NCBI GenBank assembly: GCA_041567315.1
Contig: JBFGCA010000005.1
Location: 10,858-74,857 of the forward strand
DNA: 64,000 nucleotides
Reading direction: 5' to 3'
From: JBFGCA01 sp041567315
Lineage (GTDB): Bacteria > Acidobacteriota > Thermoanaerobaculia > Multivoradales > JAHEKO01
In this document: positions 26,308 to 34,262 of the stretch, piece by piece
How the letters are laid out: every line of letters starts with the position of its first letter
Numbering within the stretch: the first letter of the stretch is position 1
Made by a program: the position numbers and the translations under genes
Notes under the pieces: generated by a model
The model's input: the letters and a program-made list of their open reading frames with translations, nothing else
Told to the model about the DNA's origin: nothing
The model's database searches: none

Positions 26308-27294
26308 TCAGGCGAGGTGGCGCTGCTCGCCGACCGCGTAGGCCTCGCGGACCCAGTCCAGCACTTCCTTGTCGAGGTCCTCGGCCCTCGTCACCCGCAG
26401 CAGGTGGACGTGGTCGGTGGGGGTCAGGGTCTCGACCTTGCGGAAGCGCGGGCTCTCGACCCGCTTGGGGAGCCAGAAGCCGACGTCGAGCCAGCGCTTC
26501 TTCGGCGTCGCGCCGAGGAAGCGCACCCGGACCAGGAAGGCGACGTGGTCACGGTAGGCCTGGACGTGGACCGGCCCCACGGATTCGACCATCGTTCGCA
26601 GGTGCTGGAAGAGCCGACGGACCGCCGGCATGCTGCGGGCGAAGGGCTCGTCGAGCGAGTAGTGCCGGCAGCTGTGCCACTGGTTGGGGTTGACGAAGAC
26701 GTGGCCACACTTCGGGCAGGTCCACAGCGGTCGCCGCCGCAGCGCGGCCCGGCCCGTCTTGACTGGGCCCTTCTTGACGGGCCCGGTCTCGCCCTTGACC
26801 TGGGCCACGAGGACCTCGATCCGCTGGGCTCGTCGCTCGGCGGTCTCGGCTACGTCCACCCAGCGCTGCAGCTCGTGCCGGTGGCTGGCGCTCTTGGCGG
26901 CGAAGGCGGCGGTCGCCCCGGCCTTCCGTAGCGCCGCCGCCATGTCCCGGGCGACCGGCACCTCCTCCCAGGGCACGGCCCGCAGCACGAGCTCCACCCG
27001 GTCGCCGGCCGCGATCCTGGCGCCGGCGGCGGATCGGCCGGCGCCACGGACTCGTCTGCCGAACCCCGCCCGCGCCGCCGCGCGCATCCCGGCGTGGAGG
27101 AACAGCCAGTGTCCGCCGCCGCGCGGCACCAGGCTCCCGCGGATCTCGGTCCCCTCGAGCGTCCCGAAGACCCGCACGCGGCCGCGGTCGGCGTAGCGCG
27201 AGAAGACCGTGGCCACCGAGGCGGGAACGACCACGTAGAAGTTGGGTCCCTGCTTCAGGACCTCCGCAGTGAAGCGCTGGGGTCGGGAGGGCAC
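26308..27294 (-). CDS. DUF1905/YdeI-like and DUF5655 fusion protein
   Basis: This 328-residue cytoplasmic protein has two parts. The first 165 residues match DUF1905 followed by the YdeI/OmpD-associated helix: VVVPASVATVF, VRVFGTLEGTEIRGSL, then SHRHELQRWVDVAETAERRAQRI. The second part begins with a small zinc ribbon-like CPKCGHVFVNPNQWHSC. It continues into DUF5655 (HYSLDEPFARSMP, GPVHVQAYRDHVAFLV, RWLDVGFWLPKRV). Both domains are uncharacterised and are known singly in many soil bacteria. The fusion may combine ligand binding and nucleic-acid or protein contact, but that is speculation. Its relation to the downstream small gene is only positional. Confidence 0.75.
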   Translation of the reverse strand: MPSRPQRFTAEVLKQGPNFYVVVPASVATVFSRYADRGRVRVFGTLEGTEIRGSLVPRGGGHWLFLHAGMRAAARAGFGRRVRGAGRSAAGARIAAGDRVELVLRAVPWEEVPVARDMAAALRKAGATAAFAAKSASHRHELQRWVDVAETAERRAQRIEVLVAQVKGETGPVKKGPVKTGRAALRRRPLWTCPKCGHVFVNPNQWHSCRHYSLDEPFARSMPAVRRLFQHLRTMVESVGPVHVQAYRDHVAFLVRVRFLGATPKKRWLDVGFWLPKRVESPRFRKVETLTPTDHVHLLRVTRAEDLDKEVLDWVREAYAVGEQRHLA

Positions 27295-27318
27295 GGGCTC
27301 GATTCTAGGGGCGCCGGG

Positions 27319-27364
27319 TTGACTTCCAATTGGACCTGTAGCATACTAGTTTGCAACACAAACT
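27319..27364 (+). promoter_or_regulatory. Promoter with inverted-repeat operator for the winged-helix operon
   Basis: TTGACT (27319-27324) is followed after 17 bases by CATACT (27342-27347). AGTTTG (27348-27353) and CAAACT (27359-27364) form a perfect inverted repeat with a five-base spacer directly after the -10. This is a plausible operator for the regulator encoded by the second gene. The patch is much richer in A/T than its surroundings. Confidence 0.5.
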
Positions 27365-27390
27365 TTAGATCGAGCCGCCAGCGAGACGCC

Positions 27391-27996
27391 ATGAGCCGAG
27401 CCCAGGACCTCCGCCACCTCACCCAGCTCTTCCCGACCTTCCTGGGCCTGCGGCTCGTGCCCGTAGGTCTGTGGTTCCTCGCCGTGGCGCTGGTCTCGCC
27501 CCTCCCGGGGCTCCACGAGGGACTCCTCGGGGCCCTGGCGGCGCTGGCGGCCGGGGCGATCTGGTGGGTCCATCTCTGGTACCGGCGCGAGTTCGGGGTG
27601 GTGGAGCCGCGCCGGCTGGGGATGGGCCGGAGCTGGGCCTTCCTGCTCGGTCTCGGCGTGGCGGTGGCGGCGTTCGGCCTGGGCGCCAGCCGGCTCGGCG
27701 GCACCGCCTCGCTCGTGCTGGTGCTGGTGCTCGTGCTCTTCGTGACCGCCGTGCTGTTCGCCCTGCCGCGGGTGTTTGGCGGCGGCTTGAAGGTCATCGC
27801 CCTGCTGGCCGGGGTCGTCCTGCTGGGCGCCGTGGTGCTGCTCGCGGCCGGACGCGACCCCGTCCGGTTCAACCACCTCGGCGCCCTCTTCAGCCTGTCG
27901 GTCGGGGCCATACTCATCGCGGCCGGCGCGATCGAGCACCGGCTGATGACGCGGGCGCTCGACCGGCTCGCAGGGTCGCCGCGGGAGTCGGAGTGA
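27391..27996 (+). CDS. Six-helix integral membrane protein
   Basis: This is 201 residues from the ATG at 27391. Six hydrophobic helices are visible (starting near residues 21, 45, 80, 105, 130 and 160), with few charged residues between them. The positively charged loop WYRREFGVVEPRR follows helix two. No transporter signature is recognised. The stop codon overlaps the GTG of the winged-helix regulator gene (GTGA). The three genes 27391-28675 are all linked by four-base overlaps, so they form one operon. The function may be sensed or controlled by the regulator. Confidence 0.7.
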   Translation: MSRAQDLRHLTQLFPTFLGLRLVPVGLWFLAVALVSPLPGLHEGLLGALAALAAGAIWWVHLWYRREFGVVEPRRLGMGRSWAFLLGLGVAVAAFGLGASRLGGTASLVLVLVLVLFVTAVLFALPRVFGGGLKVIALLAGVVLLGAVVLLAAGRDPVRFNHLGALFSLSVGAILIAAGAIEHRLMTRALDRLAGSPRESE

Positions 27997-28343
27997 CCGA
28001 GGTCTTCGAGCGGCTGAGCGGCCTCGACCGCCTGGTCCACGAGCCGGCGCGCCTGGCGGTGCTGACCGCGCTGTCGGTCTGCCGCAAGGCCGACTTCATG
28101 TACCTGCTGCGCCTGACCGGCCTCAGCCGCGGCAACCTGTCGACCCATCTCTCGAAGCTCGAGGCCGGCGGTCTGGTCCGGGTCGAGAAGCGGTTCGTGG
28201 GGCGCAAGCCCAACACCCTGCTGGCCCTCACCCGCAAGGGCGAGAGGGCCATCGAGAGCCACTGGCGTCGGCTCGACGAGCTCCGTGCCGATTCCCGGCA
28301 GTGGAGCCCGGCCGCCGACGAGAAGAAAGGAGAGAGCGAATGA
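27993..28343 (+). CDS. Winged-helix transcriptional regulator
   Basis: This is 116 residues from the GTG overlapping the preceding stop. The sequence ARLAVLTALSVCRKADFMYLL, GLSRGNLSTHLSKLEAGGLV and KRFVGRKPNTLLALTRKG is a winged helix-turn-helix of the MarR/ArsR-like 'winged helix DNA-binding' family. The recognition helix is SRGNLSTHLSKL and the wing contains RKPNT. It is probably a homodimeric repressor. The operon promoter carries an AGTTTG/CAAACT inverted repeat where it could bind. The ligand is unknown. Confidence 0.85.
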   Translation: MTEVFERLSGLDRLVHEPARLAVLTALSVCRKADFMYLLRLTGLSRGNLSTHLSKLEAGGLVRVEKRFVGRKPNTLLALTRKGERAIESHWRRLDELRADSRQWSPAADEKKGESE

Positions 28344-28675
28344 ACTACCTGAACGACGCCGGTCCCCTGATCTGGCTGGTTCTGATCCTCGGCCTCCTGG
28401 CCCTGGTCGCCGCCGTCCGGTTCGTCACCCGCCGTCAGCCCGGGCAAGCCACGACGGCCCTCGGCTCGACGGTCGCCTCGGTGATCGTCGCCCTGCTGGC
28501 CACCGTCGTCGGCTTCCAGAAATCCGTCGGCGGCCTCCGCGAGGTCGCCGCCGACGATCGCTGGATCTACCTCTTCGGCCTCCAGGAGTCGCTCAACAAC
28601 CTCGTCGTCGCCGGGGTGTTCGCCTTCATCGTCACCGTCTTGTTGACGATCGGGCGCAGCCGGCAGACGGCCTGA
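28340..28675 (+). CDS. Small three-helix membrane protein (MotA/ExbB-like segment)
   Basis: This 111-residue protein starts at the ATG overlapping the regulator stop (ATGA). Hydrophobic helices lie near residues 8-30, 45-65 and 88-106. The middle region, STVASVIVALLATVVGFQKSVGGLREV, is reminiscent of the pore helices of MotA/TolQ/ExbB proton-channel proteins. It is less than half their normal length and no ExbD/TolR partner is present. I therefore treat the similarity as suggestive only. It completes the operon begun at 27391. Confidence 0.5.
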   Translation: MNYLNDAGPLIWLVLILGLLALVAAVRFVTRRQPGQATTALGSTVASVIVALLATVVGFQKSVGGLREVAADDRWIYLFGLQESLNNLVVAGVFAFIVTVLLTIGRSRQTA

Positions 28676-28801
28676 GCCTCGGTTCGAGGAACGACCACGT
28701 GTCGGCTTGGCCGGCGTGTAGGGTCTCCCGGGTCGCCGGCGGGCCACCGCAGACGCCGTGTCCAGGTGCGAAGATCGCAGGCGGCGGCCGGTGGCTCACG
28801 C

Positions 28802-29713
28802 ATGGCGAATCGGACGGGTGGCGGCTTGATCCTGGTCACGGGCGCAGCGGGCAAGACCGGCCGGGCGATCATCCGCCGGCTCCTCGAGCGCGACCTCGCG
28901 GTCAAGGCGTTCGTGCATCGGCCCGCACAACGGAGCGCGGTCCAGGAGCTCGGGGTGAATCAGGTGGTCGTGGGGGATCTCGGGGACCGGGAGACGGTCG
29001 GGGTGGCGATGAGCGGGGCCGATGCGGTCTACCACATCTGCCCCAACGTCCATCCCGGCGAGCTGGCGATCGGTCGCGCGGTCGTCTCGGCCGCGCACCG
29101 CGCGAGGCTCCCGCGGATCGTCTTCCATTCCGTGCTCCATCCCCAGATCGAGGCGATGCCCCATCATTGGGCCAAGCTACGGGTGGAGGAGCTGCTCTTC
29201 GAGTCGGGACTCGAGTTCACGATCCTGCAGCCGACGGCCTACATGCAGAACGTCCTGGGGCAGTGGCGCTCCATCACCGAGCAGGGCATCTACGAGGTGC
29301 CCTACGCCCTGGGCACACGAGTGGCGATGGTCGACCTCGAGGACGTCGCCGAGGCCGCGGCACGGGTCCTCGCCGGACCCGGACACGCCGGGGCCACCTA
29401 CGAGCTCTGCGGGCCGGAACTGCTGGATCAGACCGAGATCGCGGAAGCGCTCGGCCGGGCCCTGCGCCGTCCGGTCCGCGCCCGGGCGATGCCGCTCGAG
29501 GACTGGAGGGAAGGCGCCGCCGCGGCCGGCATGAGCCGCTACGCGACGGAGACGCTCTCCGTCATGTTCCGCTACTACGAACGCTTTGGAATGGCCGGTA
29601 GCCCCCGCGTCCTGGAGTGGCTCCTCGCCCGCCCGCCGACGAGCTTCTCCGCTTTCGCCAGACGGCTGGCCGATTCGGCCGCACGCTCCCGCCCCACCGG
29701 CAGTGTGCCCTGA
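28802..29713 (+). CDS. NmrA-like NAD(P)-binding oxidoreductase
   Basis: This 303-residue atypical short-chain dehydrogenase begins with the dinucleotide-binding GAAGKTGRAI near residue 15. QTAYMQN-type sequence (LQPTAYMQNVLGQW) is near residue 144 and a C-terminal substrate lobe follows (YELCGPELLDQTEIAEALG). NmrA-like proteins bind NAD(P) and act as redox sensors or reductases of quinone-type compounds. The substrate is unknown. The first hundred codons use more A/T-ended codons than typical for this contig. It is transcribed in the same direction as the preceding operon, with a 126-bp gap. Confidence 0.85.
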   Translation: MANRTGGGLILVTGAAGKTGRAIIRRLLERDLAVKAFVHRPAQRSAVQELGVNQVVVGDLGDRETVGVAMSGADAVYHICPNVHPGELAIGRAVVSAAHRARLPRIVFHSVLHPQIEAMPHHWAKLRVEELLFESGLEFTILQPTAYMQNVLGQWRSITEQGIYEVPYALGTRVAMVDLEDVAEAAARVLAGPGHAGATYELCGPELLDQTEIAEALGRALRRPVRARAMPLEDWREGAAAAGMSRYATETLSVMFRYYERFGMAGSPRVLEWLLARPPTSFSAFARRLADSAARSRPTGSVP

Positions 29714-29749
29714 CTGCCAGAACGGACTGCTACTCTCCGGCGCCAGCCG

Positions 29750-30667
29750 GTGGATCCACTGACTCCAGGCGCTTCCGGGCTTGAGCCGCCGTCGCCGGCG
29801 GCGCCGGGGCCGCCCGCCCGGCCCGCGCCGCGGCCGTTTCCGGGCTTCTGGCAGGCCGCCGTGCTGGTGGTCGGCTTCTGGATCCTGCTCGGCCTCGGCG
29901 GGGCCGTGCTGACGGTGGTCCTGCTGATCCTCGAGCCCGTCCTCGGGCTGGGGCCGGACAGCGGCCTCTTCGTGGGGCTGACCGGGGTCCTCCAGATCGT
30001 CGTCTGCGCGGCGCTGGTGGCGGCGGGCTGGACCGTTGCGCGACGGCCGCTCGCCACCCTGGTGCCGCTGCGACCCTTCTCACCGCGCCTGCTGGCGCCG
30101 ATCGCCGTCTTCGCGATCGGCGCCGGCATCGTCGCTTCCGAGCTGGACAACCTGCTGCGGCACCTGTTGCCGGCTCCCGACTTCCTGCTCCAGATGAGGG
30201 TCGAGCTGCTGACCGGCGGACTTGGGGCGCTCTTCGCTCTGGCGGTGGCGGCGCCGCTGTCCGAGGAGCTGCTCTTCCGCGGCCTGATCCTCGACGGTCT
30301 CCGGCGCCGCTACCCGGCCGGCAAGGCGATCGTCCTGTCGGCGGTGCTCTTCGCCCTCGCCCACCTCAACCCCTACCAGCTCGCCATCGCCTTCGGCCTC
30401 GGCCTCTTTCTCGCCTGGCTGGTGCTGCGCACCGGCTCGCTGTGGCCGGCGATCTGGGCCCACGCCGGCGCCAACGGCTTCGGCTGGGTCACCGGCAACT
30501 GGCTGCCGGGCGACATTCCAGGGCTCACCGACTTCGCCGAGGTCGCCTTCCACCCCTGGTGGCTCGACGCCGCCGGCCTGCTGCTCCTCGTCCTCGGCTT
30601 CCTCGCCGTCCGTGCCGCGCTGCCGTCGCCACGAGGTGAGACGCCACAGGCCAATAGCTGGCGCTGA
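29750..30667 (+). CDS. CPBP-family intramembrane metalloprotease
   Basis: This is 305 residues from a GTG with a Pro-rich 30-residue N-terminus. At least seven hydrophobic helices follow. The three CPBP (CAAX protease/bacteriocin-processing) motifs are present: EELLFRGLIL near residue 170, the FALAHLNPYQ helix near 202 and the WAHAGANGFGW helix near 236. Together these supply Glu-Glu, His and His-Asn metal-site residues. Bacterial members cleave membrane-embedded substrates or act in peptide maturation and immunity. No substrate gene is adjacent. Confidence 0.88.
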   Translation: MDPLTPGASGLEPPSPAAPGPPARPAPRPFPGFWQAAVLVVGFWILLGLGGAVLTVVLLILEPVLGLGPDSGLFVGLTGVLQIVVCAALVAAGWTVARRPLATLVPLRPFSPRLLAPIAVFAIGAGIVASELDNLLRHLLPAPDFLLQMRVELLTGGLGALFALAVAAPLSEELLFRGLILDGLRRRYPAGKAIVLSAVLFALAHLNPYQLAIAFGLGLFLAWLVLRTGSLWPAIWAHAGANGFGWVTGNWLPGDIPGLTDFAEVAFHPWWLDAAGLLLLVLGFLAVRAALPSPRGETPQANSWR

Positions 30668-30720
30668 GGTCGCGCGCCCGCTACGGTGCTTCACCGCGGC
30701 TCTGAGCTCGCTGCTGGTGC

Positions 30721-31149
30721 TCAGGCGGCGAGGTGCCGCCAGCGCAGGCCGGGGAAGCGGTCGAAGCCGCCGTCGGTGGTCCACCACTCGCAGTTCTGCT
30801 CGATGGCGAGGGCGGCCAGGTAGGCGTCGGTGGTGTCGGCGCCGCGGACGTCGCCGCCGAGGACCAGGTCGCGGAAGATCCGCCAGTGACGGGGCCCCGG
30901 TGAGACTCGCCGGACCTCGGCGGGCGCCCGCAGGGCGTCGACGAAGGAGAAGACCTCGGCCGGGGTCGGGGAGGGCCGGAAGACCCTGGGGTTGGTGGCG
31001 ATGCGGACTACCGCGGCGAGGATCAGCTCGCTGACCGCCATCTCCCGCGGCGTGGCCCGCAGCCGCTCGAGCGCGCGGCGGCAGACGGCGTGATGAGGGG
31101 TGCGCTCGACCAGTGCGTTGAGCAGCACTCCAACGTCGCAGAGGATCAC
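30721..31149 (-). CDS. PIN-domain toxin (VapC-like)
   Basis: This is 142 residues from a GTG at 31149 that overlaps the antitoxin stop as GTGA; another GTG at 31161 is possible. The acidic PIN active-site residues are present: Asp in ILCDVGVLLN near residue 4, Glu in VSELILAAV near 40, Asp in GADTTDAYLAAL near 110 and Asp in WWTTDGGFDRF near 128. VapC-like PIN proteins are magnesium-dependent ribonucleases of type II toxin-antitoxin systems. The core matches the subgroup with a TxxDAxLAAL helix. It pairs with the ribbon-helix-helix protein just upstream. Confidence 0.9.
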   Translation of the reverse strand: MILCDVGVLLNALVERTPHHAVCRRALERLRATPREMAVSELILAAVVRIATNPRVFRPSPTPAEVFSFVDALRAPAEVRRVSPGPRHWRIFRDLVLGGDVRGADTTDAYLAALAIEQNCEWWTTDGGFDRFPGLRWRHLAA

Positions 31150-31379
31150 TCGAGCTCCCACAGCCGGCTGGTGTCGTCGAGATCGATCCCCGCGCGCAAA
31201 GCCGGCTCCCGCAGCAGCGGCAGGGGCGGCGGCTCGGGGCCCGCGCGCCGCGCGCGCTGCTCGCTCAGGTAGAGGCGGACGCTCTCCTCGACGAGGCGTG
31301 TGAAGGAGAGGTGCCGCTCGGCCGCGAGCTGCTTGGCCTCCACCAGCAGGTGGTCCGGAAGGTCGATCGTGGTTCTCAT
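31146..31379 (-). CDS. Ribbon-helix-helix antitoxin (VapB-like)
   Basis: This is 77 residues from the ATG at 31379 (MRTTIDLPDHLLVEAKQLA), a standard ribbon-helix-helix beginning with a strand and two helices (RHLSFTRLVEESVRLYL). The C-terminal region LPLLREPALRAGIDLDDTSRLWEL is the usual toxin-binding tail that inserts into PIN toxins. It overlaps the toxin gene by four bases. A palindromic CATCATGATG lies immediately upstream of a good -10 and is a likely operator. Confidence 0.88.
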   Translation of the reverse strand: MRTTIDLPDHLLVEAKQLAAERHLSFTRLVEESVRLYLSEQRARRAGPEPPPLPLLREPALRAGIDLDDTSRLWELE

Positions 31380-31388
31380 GATGCTAAT

Positions 31389-31404
31389 ATCATACATCAT
31401 GATG
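31389..31404 (-). promoter_or_regulatory. -10 element and palindromic operator of the vapBC-like pair
   Basis: On the minus strand the self-complementary CATCATGATG (31404-31395) is followed directly by TATGAT (31394-31389), one base from consensus. The ATG is nine bases downstream without a ribosome site, so a leaderless or near-leaderless mRNA is likely. No -35 was identified. Confidence 0.5.
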
Positions 31405-31417
31405 ACATTCGGACGTT

Positions 31418-31443
31418 TCCGCGGAAGCGGCGCCTTCCGCGGA
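31418..31443. terminator. GC hairpin between molybdopterin enzyme and antitoxin genes
   Basis: TCCGCGGAAG (31418-31427) and CTTCCGCGGA (31434-31443) form a perfect ten-bp stem with a six-base loop. It lies 84 bp beyond the stop of the molybdopterin gene. There is no U-tract, so termination is plausible but unproven. Confidence 0.4.
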
Positions 31444-31526
31444 GCTGTCCTTCGGCGTGCTCCCCGGGCGGGGACGGCCGCCGTCTACGACACGAACGCG
31501 GCAGGGCGGCTCGAGTGACCGAGAAC

Positions 31527-33830
31527 TCAGAGGGCGCCCGGTAACGGCACGAGCCTTACCGGAACGTACTTGTGGTACGGGGTCTTGGCCAGAGGGTCGC
31601 AGTGGTCGGACGAGGTGAGGAAGTTGATGCGCGGGCCGCTCTGGGTCTCGCCGCCGTTGCCGTCGGGGGCGACCTGCCCGTAGCCGTGGGGGAGGGACAG
31701 GCAGCCGGGCCGGACGGTGTCGTCGGGCTGGACGAGGACCTCGACGGCGCCGGTCCGGGACTCGCACCGCACCCGCTGGCCGGCGGCGAGGCCCAGCCGC
31801 GCGGCGTCCTCCGGGTGGATGCGGAGGGCGCCCTCGGGGTCCTGGCGACGCCAGGCGGGGTCGCGGTAGATCTGGTTGGCGTTGTAGGAGCGGCGCTCGC
31901 CCGACGAGAGGACGAAGGGGAACTCCGGGGTGAGATGCGGATCGGGCGCCTCGCTCTCGAGCGCCGCCAGCTCGGCGAGCATCTCGGGGATCGCCAGGTG
32001 GACCCGACGATCCGGGTGGCGCACGAGCTGCCACATCTCGTGGTAGGCGTGGGTGCTGATCGGCACCGCGGTGTCGCTCTCGAGGATGGCGCGGAAGAGC
32101 GACTCGCCGAGCGCCGCGCCGTCGCCGCGGTGGCCGGCGCGACGCACCTGGCGGGAGTGGCGATCGGCGTAGAACCGGCACGAGGCCCAGATCGCCGCGG
32201 CCGCCGCGGCGCCATCGGGCAGCGCCTTGCCGAGGGTGGCGTAGAGCACCATGCCGGCGAGCGCGCGCAGCCGCGGGCGCAGGGCCAGGGTCGCGGCCAA
32301 GGCCTTCGGGAAGAGGCCGAGCGCCGGCGCTCGGTGGTCGAGCCGCGCCACCGCCTCGAGCAGCGGAAAGCGCGCCGGCAGCGCCCCCATCGCCACCATC
32401 AGCCGGCGGTAGATCTCGGGCTCGGGCAGGGTGTCGCCGCGCGGCTCGACGATCGGGCGGCGCAGGTGGAAGTAGTTGGTCGGGAAGCTCAGGGTGAAGA
32501 AGGTCGCCTCCCACTTCTCGTACTGCGACGAGGCGGGCAGGACGTAGTCGGCCAGGCGCGTGGTCTCGGTGTCGGCGACGTCGATCGCCACCAGTAGCTC
32601 GAGCTTCTCGAAGGCGCGGCGGTAGGCCCGGGTGTCGGCGCCGGTCTGCATCGGGTTGGCGCTGTCGACCACCAGCGCGCGGACCCGCTCCGGGTGGTCG
32701 GTGTCGATCTCGGCCGGCAGGACGTTGGGCGGGAAGAGCCTCGAGATCTCCCGCATGCCGGTGACCCGGGTGGTCACGCCGCCGGCCCCGGGCTCGGGCG
32801 AGTGACCGATCAGCGGCACCAGCTGGGTGTGCAGGTTGTTGCCGCCTTCGACCCCGAGGTTGCCGGTGACCAGGCTGAGGAGCTTCTCGAGATAGGTGTT
32901 GAGCGTGCTGTGGAGGCTGTGCTCGACGCCGAGGTCGTGGCGCGTGCAGGCGGACCCGGCGGCGGCGAAGCCGCGCGCCACCCGGCGCACGGTCTCGGCC
33001 TCGACGCCGGCGCGCTCGGCGTACCCCTCGACCGGCACCGCCCGCAGGATCGCGAACAGCTCCTCGTGACCCGAAGTGCGCTCGGACAGGAACCGGCGGT
33101 CTTCCAGGCCCTCCTGGACGATCGTGCCGAGCATCGCCGCCATCAGGAAGGCGTCGGTCCCCGGTTTGACCTGCAGATGGACGTCGGCCAGCTCGGCGGT
33201 CTCGGTGCGCCGCGGATCGACCACCACCAGGGTGCGCCGCGGATCGCGGCCGATCTCGCGGATCACCTGGCGCGCCCGCGGCACCCCGTGCGCTTGCCAG
33301 GGATTGGCGCCGAGAATGACGACGTAGTCGCTCTCCTCGATCCCCTCGGTCAAGTGACAGGTCTGCCGCCCGAAGAGCCGCCCGTTGACCCAGAAGTCGC
33401 CGGTCTTCTCCTGGGCCAGCGAGTTGTAGATATACGGCGTGCCGAGCGCGGCGCGGAACGGCACCGCGTAGGCGCCGCCGAGGTGGTTCCCCTGGCCCCC
33501 GCCGCCGTAGTAGGCGATGGCGTGACCGCCGTGCTCGTCGCGGATCCGCGCGAGCTTCTCCGCCACCTCACCGATCGCGGTCTCCCAGTCGATCGCCTCG
33601 AAGCCGCCGTCCGGCCGGCGCCGCAGCGGCCGGGTCAGCCGGCCCGCGTGGTTCTGGTAGTAGTCGAGCCGCGACGCCTTCTGGCAGAGATAGCCCCGCG
33701 ACGAGGGATGGTCGCGATCCCCCCGCACCCGCGCAAACCGCCCGCCCTCGTCGACCTCGATCTCGATCCCGCAGTTGAGGCTGCAGAGGTTGCAGGCCGT
33801 GGCCTGCCACGTCGCTTCGTCGGCTTGCAT
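31527..33830 (-). CDS. Molybdopterin-dependent oxidoreductase (DMSO-reductase superfamily)
   Basis: This is 767 residues from the ATG at 33830, six bases after GAGAGG. An N-terminal 4Fe-4S motif is CNLCSLNCG plus a fourth Cys in GYLCQKA. Molybdopterin domains follow (ILGANPWQAHG, VVVDPRRTETAELADVHLQVKPGTD) and a C-terminal dinucleotide-binding barrel starts near residue 640 (RSYNANQIYRDPAWR). No Tat signal is seen, so it is likely cytoplasmic. About 70 residues around ARLDHRAPALG to SRQVRRAG are divergent from common nitrate or formate enzymes. No partner iron-sulfur or membrane subunit is adjacent. The electron donor and substrate are therefore unknown. Confidence 0.88.
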   Translation of the reverse strand: MQADEATWQATACNLCSLNCGIEIEVDEGGRFARVRGDRDHPSSRGYLCQKASRLDYYQNHAGRLTRPLRRRPDGGFEAIDWETAIGEVAEKLARIRDEHGGHAIAYYGGGGQGNHLGGAYAVPFRAALGTPYIYNSLAQEKTGDFWVNGRLFGRQTCHLTEGIEESDYVVILGANPWQAHGVPRARQVIREIGRDPRRTLVVVDPRRTETAELADVHLQVKPGTDAFLMAAMLGTIVQEGLEDRRFLSERTSGHEELFAILRAVPVEGYAERAGVEAETVRRVARGFAAAGSACTRHDLGVEHSLHSTLNTYLEKLLSLVTGNLGVEGGNNLHTQLVPLIGHSPEPGAGGVTTRVTGMREISRLFPPNVLPAEIDTDHPERVRALVVDSANPMQTGADTRAYRRAFEKLELLVAIDVADTETTRLADYVLPASSQYEKWEATFFTLSFPTNYFHLRRPIVEPRGDTLPEPEIYRRLMVAMGALPARFPLLEAVARLDHRAPALGLFPKALAATLALRPRLRALAGMVLYATLGKALPDGAAAAAAIWASCRFYADRHSRQVRRAGHRGDGAALGESLFRAILESDTAVPISTHAYHEMWQLVRHPDRRVHLAIPEMLAELAALESEAPDPHLTPEFPFVLSSGERRSYNANQIYRDPAWRRQDPEGALRIHPEDAARLGLAAGQRVRCESRTGAVEVLVQPDDTVRPGCLSLPHGYGQVAPDGNGGETQSGPRINFLTSSDHCDPLAKTPYHKYVPVRLVPLPGAL

Positions 33831-33901
33831 CGCGATCCTCTCGGGGACGCTGCTTGGCGGCGGCGGGATTGTAGCGTGTGGCCGTCTGCCATCATCTGGC
33901 C

Positions 33902-34114
33902 ATGCGGCGCACATCACTGGAGATCGACGAGGTGCGGCTGGCGCGGGCCCAAAAGGCCCTGGGCACCAAGGGGATCAAAGACACCGTGGATCGCGCCCTG
34001 GAGGAGGTCTACCGGGCCGAGCTGAGACGACGCCTCGCTCAGCGCGTCCGATCCGGCGACGGCGTCGACCTCGGCGAGGAGGTGCTCGAGGCCAGCCGCC
34101 GGTGGCAGCGCTGA
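33902..34114 (+). CDS. Orphan VapB-family antitoxin
   Basis: This 70-residue protein is of the VapB type common in actinobacteria and acidobacteria: MRRTSLEIDEVRLARAQKALG, then KDTVDRALEEVYRAELRRRL. It has an N-terminal strand-helix-helix DNA-binding unit and a C-terminal toxin-binding tail (VDLGEEVLEASRRW). It is divergent from the molybdopterin gene. The normal PIN toxin gene is missing downstream; only a seven-codon remnant of its start is left. Confidence 0.85.
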   Translation: MRRTSLEIDEVRLARAQKALGTKGIKDTVDRALEEVYRAELRRRLAQRVRSGDGVDLGEEVLEASRRWQR

Positions 34115-34125
34115 CCCTCTACTGA
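34102..34125 (+). pseudogene. Seven-codon remnant of a vapC start
   Basis: A GTG at 34102 overlaps the antitoxin end and reads VAALTLY before a TGA. VapC proteins of this subgroup commonly begin with a short strand such as xxLTLYLxDTS, and their genes overlap the antitoxin in this way. The reading stops where the metal-binding Asp would be expected. The rest of the toxin gene is absent, apparently by deletion. This is inferred from position and seven residues only. Confidence 0.35.
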
Positions 34126-34132
34126 GCGAGCG

Positions 34133-34191
34133 GGCAAGGCGACGTCCACGCCTTGCCGACCAGACAAATTGAGGATTGGATCTTCAATTTG
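34133..34191. repeat. Two consecutive hairpins after the orphan antitoxin
   Basis: GGCAAGGCG (34133-34141) pairs perfectly with CGCCTTGCC (34149-34157). Twenty-three bases after that stem's start a second, A/T-rich one follows: CAAATTGA (34165-34172) with TCAATTTG (34184-34191). The first may terminate the antitoxin transcript. The second is unusual in composition for this contig and marks the probable deletion scar. Confidence 0.5.
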
Positions 34192-34262
34192 CTCACTCTG
34201 TGTTTCGGCGGAAACGTCCCAGTGGTTTGTTTCCTGCCGGAGGCCGTCCAGGCCCGGTGCCG

